In this document: piece by piece, positions 1 through 7,702 of the stretch | How the letters are laid out: each line of letters begins with the position of its first letter | Position numbering within the stretch: the stretch's first letter is position 1 | Assembly (NCBI GenBank): GCA_035541895.1 | Contig: DATKMK010000031.1 | Location: 1-60,370, forward strand | Length of the DNA stretch: 60,370 nt | Source: DATKMK01 sp035541895 | GTDB lineage: Bacteria; Desulfobacterota; Binatia; HRBIN30; JACQVA1 | Reading direction: 5' to 3' | Notes under the pieces: model-generated | Seen by the model: the letters and a program-made list of their open reading frames with translations, nothing else | Told to the model about the DNA's origin: nothing | The model's database searches: none | Position numbers and translations under genes: made by a program

Positions 1-1
1 G

Positions 2-250
2 GCCTCGGGCACGGGAGCTGAGTCGCGGTCTCCGCTGCGTCCAGCGCCGCGCGCCGTGCCGAACGTCGCCGCGCGCCCGAAGGTGCGCATGGGCACGATC
101 ATCGACGACGGCGAGTCGCCGACCTGGCAGCGCCCCAAGGGCTTGGACAAGTTCGATTCGCGAGTTGAGCAGGTCGCGGGATTCACGATCTCCGACGAAG
201 ACGAAGGGACCTACGACATCCCGGCATTCCTCCGCAAACAGGCCGAGTAA
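2..250 (+). CDS. ftsZ: Cell division protein FtsZ, C-terminal tail (5' part outside window)
   Basis: The reading frame is open from the first bases of the window and ends in TYDIPAFLRKQAE. This matches the conserved C-terminal peptide of FtsZ (D-I-P-x-F-L-R-x-Q), which binds FtsA, ZipA and other Z-ring partners. The preceding ~65 residues are Pro/Arg/Gly/Ser rich, as expected for the disordered linker between the GTPase core and the tail. The GTPase core itself lies outside the window. FtsZ is the tubulin-like ring-forming GTPase of cell division. A strong hairpin-plus-T terminator follows at once, so this is the end of a division/cell-wall operon. Confidence is high because of the tail motif alone. 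Confidence 0.93.
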   Translation, partial: ASGTGAESRSPLRPAPRAVPNVAARPKVRMGTIIDDGESPTWQRPKGLDKFDSRVEQVAGFTISDEDEGTYDIPAFLRKQAE

Positions 251-273
251 TCACCGACAATGCGGTTCGGTAG

Positions 274-300
274 GGGGCGGGTCTCAGACCCGCCCCTTTT
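274..300 (+). terminator. Rho-independent terminator after ftsZ
   Basis: Ten-base-pair GC-rich stem (274-283 with 287-296), three-base loop, followed directly by TTTT. It lies 24 bases after the ftsZ stop codon. No matching T-run exists on the other strand, so it serves the plus strand only. Confidence 0.85.
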
Positions 301-353
301 CTTTGAGGCAGGCGGAGGCCGGTGACGCCGACTTCCGCGTGGGGGGAGAAAAC

Positions 354-1430
354 TTAGTTGCCGACCGGCAGCTCGTGCTGCGATTCGAACCGGTCGCCGT
401 GGATCATGCCGATGCGGCGGTATTCGGGCTCGGTGCGCTCGGTGATCAAACCGAGGCGCTTCAGGTTGGGCATCACCGTGTGCATGAAAATCTCGCTGTT
501 GAGCGCCGGCCACTCCGGCATCGACAACGTGCTCTGCACCACGTTCTCCGGATCGAGGCCGTACTTCGGACCGAAACGTCGCAGCATGTCGAGCTGCTGA
601 TTCGCGTTCAACGCTTCGAGAATCGAGAACGCGAAATCTTCCATCTCCTCCAACTCTTCCTGGCTCGATTCGCGGACGACTTGGCGCATCGACAAAATGC
701 CGAATGCGGCGTGCCGTGACTCGTCGAGCTGGACGCGGCGGATGATGTCCTTCAGCAGCGGATTCGTCGTCGCCTTGGCGATGGTGTCGAAGATCCCCAC
801 CGCCATGCCCTCGAACAGCGTTTGCATCCCGAGGGTCTTGAGCTTCCACGTCGGGGCTTCGAGCAGCATGTCGAGGAGAATCTTGAGCGTCGGATCGATC
901 GGATGCAGTGTCCCCATCTTGCGCTGCAGGAACTTCGACAGGACTTCGACGTGCCGGACTTCGTCGATCACCTGCGAACCGGCGTAGAACTTCTGATCCA
1001 TGATGGGGCAGGCGTTGGTGAGTTGGCCGCAGAGCTGCATCGCCGCTTGCTCGCCGTGCAGCAGTTGCGAGATCAAGTGCGAAAACTCATCCCACGCCGC
1101 CTCGCGACAGCTCGCGTCGTCGACGCCCATCGTGCTCAGGATCGACGGCAGCATCAGCGCGCCCATCTTGGGCATGAACCATTCTTCGCGCGGAAACGGC
1201 GCGGACCAGTCGATGTCGGTCTCGGCGTTCCACTGCCCCTTCTTGCCGCGCTCGTAGAGGTTGCGCAATTCTTCAACCTCGCTGCCGTACTCCCACGTCC
1301 AATGCAGATCGATCGGCACGTCGACGTCGAGTTTCCGGCGCAGTTGTTCGACTTCGTGCTCGTTGACGAAGTCGACGGCTTCGAAGTCGCCGAAGGCACG
1401 GCGGTGATCAGAGAGAATCTTCTTGGTCAT
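354..1430 (-). CDS. Ferritin-like diiron protein (ribonucleotide-reductase-like / AurF-like oxygenase fold)
   Basis: A protein of 358 residues with the carboxylate-bridged diiron signature of the ferritin-like superfamily: EVRH in the first helix pair and DESRH in the second, each giving an E-x-x-H iron ligand pair, with further Glu residues in between. Members of this soluble family activate O2 for hydroxylation, desaturation or N-oxygenation; the substrate cannot be read from the sequence. The start at 1430 is chosen because AAGGAGGAG sits at a good distance upstream; an extension to 1574 would be Arg/Pro-rich and shadow-like. The first 23 bases overlap the end of the TetR gene, so the two are probably translationally coupled and both repressed from the palindromes at 2091-2129. 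Confidence 0.8.
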   Translation of the reverse strand: MTKKILSDHRRAFGDFEAVDFVNEHEVEQLRRKLDVDVPIDLHWTWEYGSEVEELRNLYERGKKGQWNAETDIDWSAPFPREEWFMPKMGALMLPSILSTMGVDDASCREAAWDEFSHLISQLLHGEQAAMQLCGQLTNACPIMDQKFYAGSQVIDEVRHVEVLSKFLQRKMGTLHPIDPTLKILLDMLLEAPTWKLKTLGMQTLFEGMAVGIFDTIAKATTNPLLKDIIRRVQLDESRHAAFGILSMRQVVRESSQEELEEMEDFAFSILEALNANQQLDMLRRFGPKYGLDPENVVQSTLSMPEWPALNSEIFMHTVMPNLKRLGLITERTEPEYRRIGMIHGDRFESQHELPVGN

Positions 1431-2088
1431 GACGTGGGCTCCTCCTTTTTTTGGGCGCGGTCGCGGCCAGGCCGTGACGCAGCAGCGCTTTGATTTCCTG
1501 TTTCCGCCGCCGGATCTCGGCGGGACTGAAGAGCGAGCGACCCAGCAGGTCCTCGCCGAGTTGTCCGGAAGCAAAGTGAAACACCGTCAAGCCGATGAGG
1601 CTTTGCAATGTGTGTCCGATGTTGGCGGCGCGGAGTTGACCGGCCGCCATGCCCTCGCGCAGCAGTTGCTCGGCGGCCGCGAAGATCCGCCGCGTAATGG
1701 CGTCGACGCGCTGCTCTTCTTCGCTGGTCCCGGTCAGGTCGTCGTCTTCGAACAGCGAGCGGAGCAACAGCCGCGAGTGCGAGGGATTCTCGCCGAGAAA
1801 ATCGATCAGGGTATCGAGCCAGCGATCGATGCGCGCCAGCGGGTCCCCGCCCGCGGCGAGCGCGCGCGTCATGCGCGCATCGATCTGATCGAGAATACGC
1901 CCGACCACCGCCGCATACAGATCGACCTTACTTTTGAAGTGGTGGAACAGCGACGATTTGCCCAACCCGCACGCCTCGGCGACCTCGCTGAGGCCGACAC
2001 CCGCGAATCCGCGGCGCGCGAACAGGTGTTCCGCGGCGTCGAGGATTTTGTCCCGGGGCGAGAGTTCAACGGCGATTGCGCTCGACAT
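1408..2088 (-). CDS. TetR/AcrR family transcriptional regulator
   Basis: 226 residues. The N-terminal helix-turn-helix domain is typical of TetR: a helix ILDAAEHLFARRGFAGVGL, then a recognition region ending GLGKSSLFHHFKSKVDLYAAV (roughly residues 15-62). The C-terminal all-helical ligand domain is unremarkable. The gene is first in a two-gene unit with the diiron protein and overlaps its start by 23 bases. Two palindromic sites lie 3 to 41 bases upstream of the start codon, consistent with autorepression. The inducer is unknown; by position it is probably a substrate or product of the diiron enzyme. Confidence 0.88.
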   Translation of the reverse strand: MSSAIAVELSPRDKILDAAEHLFARRGFAGVGLSEVAEACGLGKSSLFHHFKSKVDLYAAVVGRILDQIDARMTRALAAGGDPLARIDRWLDTLIDFLGENPSHSRLLLRSLFEDDDLTGTSEEEQRVDAITRRIFAAAEQLLREGMAAGQLRAANIGHTLQSLIGLTVFHFASGQLGEDLLGRSLFSPAEIRRRKQEIKALLRHGLAATAPKKRRSPRHDQEDSL

Positions 2089-2090
2089 TC

Positions 2091-2129
2091 GACCGACCGA
2101 TCGGTCTGCGTATACCGACCGACCGGTCG
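2091..2129 (-). promoter_or_regulatory. Probable TetR operator: two adjacent GACCG-type palindromes
   Basis: Two self-complementary cores, GACCGATCGGTC (2095-2106) and CGACCGGTCG (2120-2129), lie in front of the TetR start codon. Their shared ACCGACCG half-sites are of a kind often seen for TetR autoregulatory operators. Which protein binds is inferred from position. Confidence 0.7.
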
Positions 2130-2254
2130 ATTGTCAAGAAAAAAGATGATGCAGATCATCGCGTACCCTGGCTCCATCGCATCGGCGAGTCTTGGCGCAC
2201 AGCACGGCGTTGACTTCGCGGAGGGCGACCGCTATCTGTACGCCCTCATCGTGC

Positions 2255-2328
<74 letters not shown>

Positions 2329-2336
2329 TGAATCAG

Positions 2337-2370
2337 CGCCCCGGAGCCGCATGGCTCCGGGGCGTTCGTT
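2337..2370 (+). terminator. Terminator of the tRNA-fMet gene
   Basis: Perfect 12-bp GC-rich stem (2337-2348 with 2353-2364) with loop GCAT, eight bases after the tRNA, then a weak T-containing stretch (TTCGTT). It also lies 28 bases upstream of the next gene's start, so it separates the two units. Confidence 0.7.
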
Positions 2371-2392
2371 CTTCTGCCAGTGCGGAGTGACC

Positions 2393-3478
2393 ATGACGAC
2401 CTCGCCCAAGCGTGACGACAACACCGAGTTGATCGCGATCCGAGACGGCGAAGATTTCGATCACGAGCGGCTGGCGACGTATCTGCGCGGCAAGCTGCCC
2501 GGTACCGAGGCGCCGCTCGTCATCGAACAGTTTGCCGGCGGGCATGCGAACCTGACGTATCTGCTGCGGTGCGGTGCGACCGAGTACGTGCTGCGGCGAC
2601 CGCCCGTCGGCCCCGTCGCGCCCGGCGCCCACGACATGGGGCGCGAGTACCGGGTCCTGTCGAAGCTCTGCCGCGTTTATCCGCCGGCTCCGCGCGCCTA
2701 CGTGTTCTGCGACGACGCTGCGATCATCGGTGCGCCGTTCTTTGTCATGGAGCGTCGCCGCGGCACGGTGATTCGTCGCGCGATCCCGGCGGCGTTTGGC
2801 GGCGGCGAGGACGCAGCCAAGAATCGGCGGATCAGCGAGGTGTTGATCGACACGTTGGCCGACCTCCATCAAGTCGACTACCGCGACGCCGATCTGGCTG
2901 ATCTCGGCAAGCCGGACGGCTTTCTGCGGCGTCAGGTCGACGGCTGGACGGCCCGCTACGAACGGGCGAAGACCAAGGAGTTGCCGCTCGTCGACGAGCT
3001 ATCGCACTGGTTGCGCGACCACCTGCCGGAGTCGCCTGCGCCGACCTTGCTGCACAACGACTTTCGCCTCGACAACATGATGCTCGATACTCACGATCCC
3101 GGCCGGGTCGTGGGCGTGTTCGATTGGGACATGTGCACGATCGGCGATCCGCTTGCGGATCTCGGCACGCTGCTGTCGTTGTGGATCGAAGCGGGCGAGG
3201 GCATGGGCGGCGGTCAGGGCGGAATGCCGTCCAACGTCCCCGGATTCTTGACCCGCCGCGCGGCGGTCGAGCGCTACGGGCGGCGCCGCGGCGTCGATGT
3301 CTCCAACGTGCCCTACTACTACGTCTTCGGTCTGTTCAAGATCGCGGTGGTGGTGCAGCAGATCTACCATCGGTTTCATCTCGGCCAGACCACCGACGAA
3401 CGCTTTCGCTCCTTTGGTCAGGTCGCGGAGCTCCTGTTCTGGATGGCCAAGAGCCGCAGCGAAACGCTCGCGCTCTAG
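2393..3478 (+). CDS. Phosphotransferase (APH-fold kinase, ACAD10/aminoglycoside-phosphotransferase-like)
   Basis: 361 residues with the aminoglycoside phosphotransferase kinase fold. The catalytic loop is HNDFRLDN (221-228), with Asp223 as base and Asn228 as metal ligand; the metal-binding DWD follows at 244-246. In acyl-CoA-degrading bacteria such proteins resemble the kinase half of ACAD10/11, which phosphorylates hydroxyacyl-CoA intermediates; antibiotic resistance is less likely here given the catabolic SDR neighbours. The start at 2393 has GGAG upstream; an earlier ATG would lie inside the tRNA terminator. The gene ends eight bases from a convergent SDR gene. Confidence 0.82.
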   Translation: MTTSPKRDDNTELIAIRDGEDFDHERLATYLRGKLPGTEAPLVIEQFAGGHANLTYLLRCGATEYVLRRPPVGPVAPGAHDMGREYRVLSKLCRVYPPAPRAYVFCDDAAIIGAPFFVMERRRGTVIRRAIPAAFGGGEDAAKNRRISEVLIDTLADLHQVDYRDADLADLGKPDGFLRRQVDGWTARYERAKTKELPLVDELSHWLRDHLPESPAPTLLHNDFRLDNMMLDTHDPGRVVGVFDWDMCTIGDPLADLGTLLSLWIEAGEGMGGGQGGMPSNVPGFLTRRAAVERYGRRRGVDVSNVPYYYVFGLFKIAVVVQQIYHRFHLGQTTDERFRSFGQVAELLFWMAKSRSETLAL

Positions 3479-3486
3479 TCACCGGC

Positions 3487-4311
3487 TTACAGCATCGACT
3501 TGGTCCAGCCGCCGTCGACGTTGAAGCAGTCGCCGGTGATCCACGACGCGCGGTCGGAGCAGAGGAAGACGACCAGGCCGGCAATGTCGTCGGGCTCGCC
3601 GACGCGACCGAGCGGAAAGCTCCGACGCTCACCCCAATAGGCGTTGACCGCCTCGCTCGGGCTCATGCCGGCGGTCGAGCGCCCCGCCTCTTCGAGGCGC
3701 CGCTTCGCGGTTTTCTCGATCGCCGGTGTGCGGGTGAGGCCGGGACAGACGACGTTGACGCGAATGTGATCGGTGCCGAAGCTGTTCGCCAACGTCTTGC
3801 TCAAGCTGATCAAGCCGGCCTTGGCGACGTTGTAGTGCGGCACGACGACGTCGGGCTGATGCCCCGAGGTCGAGCCGATCATGACGATGCTTCCGCCGCC
3901 CTGGCGCTGCATATGTGGAATCGCCGCCCGCGAACACCACACCGCGCTCATCAGTGTCTGATCCCACACTCGCCGCCAATCGTCGTCCGACAACGCGAGG
4001 AAGCCCGCCGGACCAGACGCACCGCCGGCGTTGTTGACCAGGATGTCCAGTCGTCCGAAGCGCTCAAGCGCTCGCGCCGTCACCGCCTCGGCGCCGGCGG
4101 GTGTGCCGACATCGGCCACGACCATCTCGATCGGCGGACCGATCGCCGCCAGTTCGGCACGCGTCTGTTCGAGCCGCTCGTGTCCGCGGGCGCTGATCAC
4201 CACCGATGCGCCTTCGCGCAAGAACGCGTGCGCGATCGCGCGGCCGATTCCCGCACTCGAACCGGTGACGACGGCGACCCGATCGCGCAACTGCAGATCC
4301 ATCGTGCTCAC
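3487..4311 (-). CDS. Short-chain dehydrogenase/reductase (SDR)
   Basis: 274 residues, classical SDR length. Visible motifs: TGSSAGIG cofactor loop near the N-terminus, NNAG in the core, catalytic Ser in IGSTSG and YNVAK carrying the Tyr/Lys pair. SDRs are soluble NAD(P)H oxidoreductases for alcohols, ketones or hydroxyacyl thioesters; the substrate is not evident. A GTG start at 4311 overlaps the upstream SDR stop by four bases; an ATG at 4302 is an alternative start. Together the two SDR genes form a coupled pair. Confidence 0.87.
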   Translation of the reverse strand: MSTMDLQLRDRVAVVTGSSAGIGRAIAHAFLREGASVVISARGHERLEQTRAELAAIGPPIEMVVADVGTPAGAEAVTARALERFGRLDILVNNAGGASGPAGFLALSDDDWRRVWDQTLMSAVWCSRAAIPHMQRQGGGSIVMIGSTSGHQPDVVVPHYNVAKAGLISLSKTLANSFGTDHIRVNVVCPGLTRTPAIEKTAKRRLEEAGRSTAGMSPSEAVNAYWGERRSFPLGRVGEPDDIAGLVVFLCSDRASWITGDCFNVDGGWTKSML

Positions 4312-5066
4312 ACCGACGAGATATGGGCGCCGCCGTCGGCGAAGAACGTGTGGCCCGTCAGGTATTGCGAATCCTTCGACGCGAGAAAGACGGCGATTGG
4401 CGCGATGTCATCGAGCGGATCCCCGAGCCGGCCGATTGGGCGCTCGGCCATGATGCGCACGAAGCGCTCGGGGTCGCGGTCGCGGTAGTCTTGCCCGCGT
4501 CGGGTCAACGCCGCCGGCGCGATCGCGTTGACCAAGATGTTGTACTTGCCCCACTCGCGCGCCGCGGTGCGCGTCAGCGCGAGCATGGCGGTCTTGGTCG
4601 CGTTATACGGCCCCAAGCCCGGATCACCGCGCTCAGCGGCCAACGAGACGATGTTGATGATCCGCCCGCCGCGAGTGCGCAAGTGGGGGAACGCCGCCTG
4701 CATCGCCCACAACGCGCCTTTGGCTCCCGAGGCGAACACGCGATCGAACTGTTCGTCGGTGACGGCTTCGAGCGGGGTGTGCGGCGCGTAGCTCTGCGCG
4801 TTGTGCACCAGGATGTCGAGCCGACCGAAGTGCCGCAGAGCTTCCGACACCATGTGCTCGACCTGGCAACGAACCCCGGTGTCGACTTCGACGCCCGCGG
4901 CGACGCCGCCGGCAGCCGCAATCTCGCCGACGGTGCGTTCGACCCGATGTGCCCGCAGTTCCGCCACCACCACCCGCGCGCCCTCGCGCGCGTACGCCAG
5001 CGCGATGGCGCGCCCGATGCCTTGACCGGCGCCGGTGACGATCGCGACCTGATCGCTCAACCGCAT
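4308..5066 (-). CDS. Short-chain dehydrogenase/reductase (SDR)
   Basis: 252 residues from an ATG at 5066 (MRLSDQVAIVTG). It has TGAGQGIG for NAD(P) binding, HNAQ in place of the usual NNAG, Ser in NIVSLA and the catalytic YNATK. First gene of a two-SDR unit, with its stop overlapping the next start by four bases. Two enzymes of the same family encoded back to back suggest successive or alternative oxidation steps on one substrate class, but this is inference. The in-frame extension to 5102 is rejected because it adds a basic, low-complexity leader. Confidence 0.86.
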   Translation of the reverse strand: MRLSDQVAIVTGAGQGIGRAIALAYAREGARVVVAELRAHRVERTVGEIAAAGGVAAGVEVDTGVRCQVEHMVSEALRHFGRLDILVHNAQSYAPHTPLEAVTDEQFDRVFASGAKGALWAMQAAFPHLRTRGGRIINIVSLAAERGDPGLGPYNATKTAMLALTRTAAREWGKYNILVNAIAPAALTRRGQDYRDRDPERFVRIMAERPIGRLGDPLDDIAPIAVFLASKDSQYLTGHTFFADGGAHISSV

Positions 5067-5125
5067 GACGCGGTTATACGAGCTGGCGCGCCGCGGGCGC
5101 AAGGCGCGGCCAAGGCGATCGGTGT

Positions 5126-5142
5126 TTGCACGATCAGTGCAA
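5126..5142 (+). promoter_or_regulatory. Inverted repeat TTGCAC-N5-GTGCAA in front of a TetR gene
   Basis: Perfect 6-bp arms (5126-5131 and 5137-5142) separated by GATCA, just upstream of the TetR start and between divergent units. TTGCAC may double as a -35 box. A likely operator for the adjacent regulator. Confidence 0.5.
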
Positions 5143-5161
5143 GAACATGTATGGTTACCGC

Positions 5162-5821
5162 ATGCTCTCCGCGGTCGCCGCTCGTTCGGCCCGCACCGAC
5201 GGGCGCTTGGCTCGCAGTGCGGGCACTCGGACGGCGGTGGTTGATGCGTTGCTCGCCTTGTTGCACGAGGGCGATCTGCGACCGACGGCGCCGCGCATCG
5301 CCGCGCGCGCGGGCATATCGCTGCGGTCGGTCTTCCAACATTTTCCCGATATGGAGGCGATCTTCGCGGCGGTGGCGGATCGGCAGACGGCGCGGATTCG
5401 CGCGGCGAGTCGGCCGATCCCGCCGCACGCTCCGTTGGCGGCGCGCATCGCCACGCTGGTCGCGCAACGCGCGCGCATCTTCGACATGATCGCGCCGGTG
5501 CGGCGCGCCGCGCTGCTGATGGAACCGTTCTCGCCCGAGATCGCCAAACGATTGCGCGGCGCGCGCGTCGTGGCGCGGCGGGAGATTGAGATTGTGTTCG
5601 CAGCCGAACTGCGTGCGCGCCGCGCCGGCGAACGGAGTGAGTTGTTGGCGGCCCTCGATGTCGCAGCGTCGTGGGCTGCGTGGGAGGCGCTGCGGATGCA
5701 GCAGGGGTTGTCTGCGGCGCGCGCGCGCAACGCGATGACGCGCACTTTGTCAGCTTTGCTCACGGAGCGTCGCGAGACGCGCGGGAGGAAATTCAATGGA
5801 CACGCTACGAACGCCAGATGA
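5162..5821 (+). CDS. TetR/AcrR family transcriptional regulator
   Basis: About 219 residues. The DNA-binding domain is recognisable (VVDALLALLHEGDLRPTAP, then ARAGISLRSVFQHFPDMEAIF), an atypical TetR with 'RSVFQHF' in place of the common 'xxLYxHF'. The start is uncertain: ATG at 5162 (MLSAVAAR) is chosen, but ATG codons at 5147 and 5126 are in frame, the latter inside the inverted repeat. The gene overlaps the start of the haloalkane dehalogenase gene by 26 bases, so regulator and dehalogenase are transcribed together; it probably controls the operon running to 10384. Confidence 0.8.
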   Translation: MLSAVAARSARTDGRLARSAGTRTAVVDALLALLHEGDLRPTAPRIAARAGISLRSVFQHFPDMEAIFAAVADRQTARIRAASRPIPPHAPLAARIATLVAQRARIFDMIAPVRRAALLMEPFSPEIAKRLRGARVVARREIEIVFAAELRARRAGERSELLAALDVAASWAAWEALRMQQGLSAARARNAMTRTLSALLTERRETRGRKFNGHATNAR

Positions 5822-6686
5822 TCGCTTTCGCAACCTGCCGGGCTATTTGTTCGCGCCGCACTATCTCGAGGTCGGCGGAGTAAGGATTCACTACGTCGAT
5901 GAAGGCCCTTCCGGCGCCGCGCCGGTGCTGCTCCTGCATGGCGAGCCGTCGTGGTCGTTCCTCTATCGCAAAATGATCCCGATCCTCGTCCGGGCGGGGC
6001 AGCGAGTGATCGCCCCAGACCTGGTCGGCTTCGGCCGCTCCGATAAGCCGACGCAACGCGCTGACTACACGTATCAGCGCCACGTCGATTGGATGCGTGG
6101 GGTCATCGAGCGGCTCGACCTGCGCGGCATCACGCTGGTTTGCCAGGACTGGGGTGGGCTCATCGGTTTGCGACTGGTTGCCGAGCATGAACACCGGTTC
6201 GCGCGCGTGGTTGCCGCCAACACCTTTTTGCCAACCGGCGACACGCCGGCGGGCGAGGCGTTCCTCGCGTGGCGGAAGTTTTCACAAGAGGTTCCCGACT
6301 TTCCGGTTGGTGCCATCGTCCGCGGCGGCTGCGCGAGCAGTCTGCCCGACGAGGTGATCGCCGCCTACAACGCTCCGTTCCCCGACGATCGCTACAAAGC
6401 CGGCGCGCGGCAGTTTCCGCTGCTCGTGCCGATCACACCCGACGACCCGGCGGCCGCCGCGAACCGGAACGCGTGGGCGGGGCTTCGCCGGTTCACCAAG
6501 CCGTTTCTCACGGCATTCAGCGATTCCGACCCAATCACCAAGGGCGCGGATCGGTTGCTTCACGAAGCGATTGCCGGCGCGAAGGGGCAATCGCACACCA
6601 CCATCATCGGCGGCGGTCACTTCCTGCAAGAGGACAAGGGCGAGGATCTCGCCAACGTGGTGGTCGACTTCATCCGCCGCACCTAG
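5796..6686 (+). CDS. Haloalkane dehalogenase (alpha/beta-hydrolase, HLD-I-like)
   Basis: 296 residues, normal for the family. It shows HGEPSWSF (oxyanion region with a halide-contacting residue), nucleophile Asp118 followed by Trp119 in CQDWGG, probable acid Asp245 in FSDSDPIT and base His275 in GGHFLQED. The Asp-Trp pair separates haloalkane dehalogenases from Ser esterases and epoxide hydrolases. The enzyme hydrolyses a carbon-halogen bond to an alcohol and halide in the cytoplasm. GGAGGAAATTC lies just ahead of the start. It heads an operon with two GST-like proteins and a sulfatase under a TetR regulator, suggesting breakdown of a halogenated or sulfated organic compound; the true substrate is unknown. 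Confidence 0.9.
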   Translation: MDTLRTPDDRFRNLPGYLFAPHYLEVGGVRIHYVDEGPSGAAPVLLLHGEPSWSFLYRKMIPILVRAGQRVIAPDLVGFGRSDKPTQRADYTYQRHVDWMRGVIERLDLRGITLVCQDWGGLIGLRLVAEHEHRFARVVAANTFLPTGDTPAGEAFLAWRKFSQEVPDFPVGAIVRGGCASSLPDEVIAAYNAPFPDDRYKAGARQFPLLVPITPDDPAAAANRNAWAGLRRFTKPFLTAFSDSDPITKGADRLLHEAIAGAKGQSHTTIIGGGHFLQEDKGEDLANVVVDFIRRT

Positions 6687-6697
6687 GGAGGCAGGTC

Positions 6698-7702
6698 ATG
6701 GCTCAGAGCTATCGGATCTACGGCAACGAACTCTCGCCGTACTCGGTGAAAGTCCGCTCGTATTTTCGCTACAAGCGTATCCCGCACGAGTGGGTAATTC
6801 GCAACGCAACCAACGAAGCCGAGTTTCGTCAGCACGCCAAGCTGCCGCTGATTCCGTTGGTGGTCACGCCGGACGGGCAGGGGATTCAAGACTCGACGCC
6901 GATCATCGAGCATTTCGAAACGCTCCATCCCCACCCCTCGATTCATCCCGGCGATCCGGCGCTCGCGTTCGTGTCGGCGCTGATCGAGGAGTACGGCGAC
7001 GAGTGGGGCAACAAGCCGATGTTCCATTACCGCTGGTGGTATGAGGCGGACCGGCAGTCCGCCGGCGAACGCCTGGCGCGCAGCATGATGCCCGGAGTCA
7101 GCGATGCGGATGTCGCGGGAGCCATCGAGATGGTGAAAGGTCGCATGGTGCCGCGACTTAAATTCGTCGGCTCGTCGGCTGAAACCAAAGACACGATCGA
7201 GGATTCCTTCAAGCGGCAACTGCGCATTCTCAACGCCCATCTGGCGCACCGGCGCTATCTCTTCGGCGCGCGCCCGGCGTTTGGTGACTTCGGCTTGTAC
7301 GCGCAGCTCTACCAGTGTTCCACCGACCCGACGCCCGGCGGCATCATCCGCAGCAGCGCGCCGAATGTGCTGGCGTGGATCAACCGCATGCTGGATCCGC
7401 ACAATGACGGCGAGTTCGAGCCGTGGGCGAAGCTCTCCGAGACGCTGATGCCGCTGCTCACCGAAGAAATCGGAGGCATCTTTTTCCCGTGGACGCTCGC
7501 CAACGCCAAGGCGATTGCCGCCGGTGAGAAGGAATTCTCGATGACGCTCGCCGGCAAGCCGTACTCGCAAGAGGCGCAGAAATATCACGCGAAGTCGCTG
7601 AGTGCCTTGCGTGCGCGCTATGCGGCGGTGGCGGACAAGTCGGCGCTCGATCCGATCCTCAAACGGGCCGACTGCTACGGGCCGCTCACCGGAGCCTTCT
7701 GA
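6698..7702 (+). CDS. Glutathione S-transferase-like protein
   Basis: 334 residues. The N-terminal thioredoxin-fold half shows the GST pattern: YGNELSPYSVKVRSYFRYK with the Ser/Tyr region, IPLVVTPDG with the cis-Pro, and QDSTPIIEHFE for the glutathione gamma-Glu contact. The C-terminal part is helical and longer than in ordinary GSTs (about 215 residues). Start with a GGGAGG site 5-6 bases upstream. It overlaps the next gene by one base (TGATG). A second, divergent copy lies two genes on (9293-10384), so the pair may act as a heterodimer or on successive intermediates. Confidence 0.8.
   Translation: MAQSYRIYGNELSPYSVKVRSYFRYKRIPHEWVIRNATNEAEFRQHAKLPLIPLVVTPDGQGIQDSTPIIEHFETLHPHPSIHPGDPALAFVSALIEEYGDEWGNKPMFHYRWWYEADRQSAGERLARSMMPGVSDADVAGAIEMVKGRMVPRLKFVGSSAETKDTIEDSFKRQLRILNAHLAHRRYLFGARPAFGDFGLYAQLYQCSTDPTPGGIIRSSAPNVLAWINRMLDPHNDGEFEPWAKLSETLMPLLTEEIGGIFFPWTLANAKAIAAGEKEFSMTLAGKPYSQEAQKYHAKSLSALRARYAAVADKSALDPILKRADCYGPLTGAF

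Noticed and set aside
2393..3478. Antibiotic resistance role for the APH-fold protein
   Set aside because: The catalytic motifs are generic to the fold, and neighbours are catabolic SDRs rather than resistance genes.
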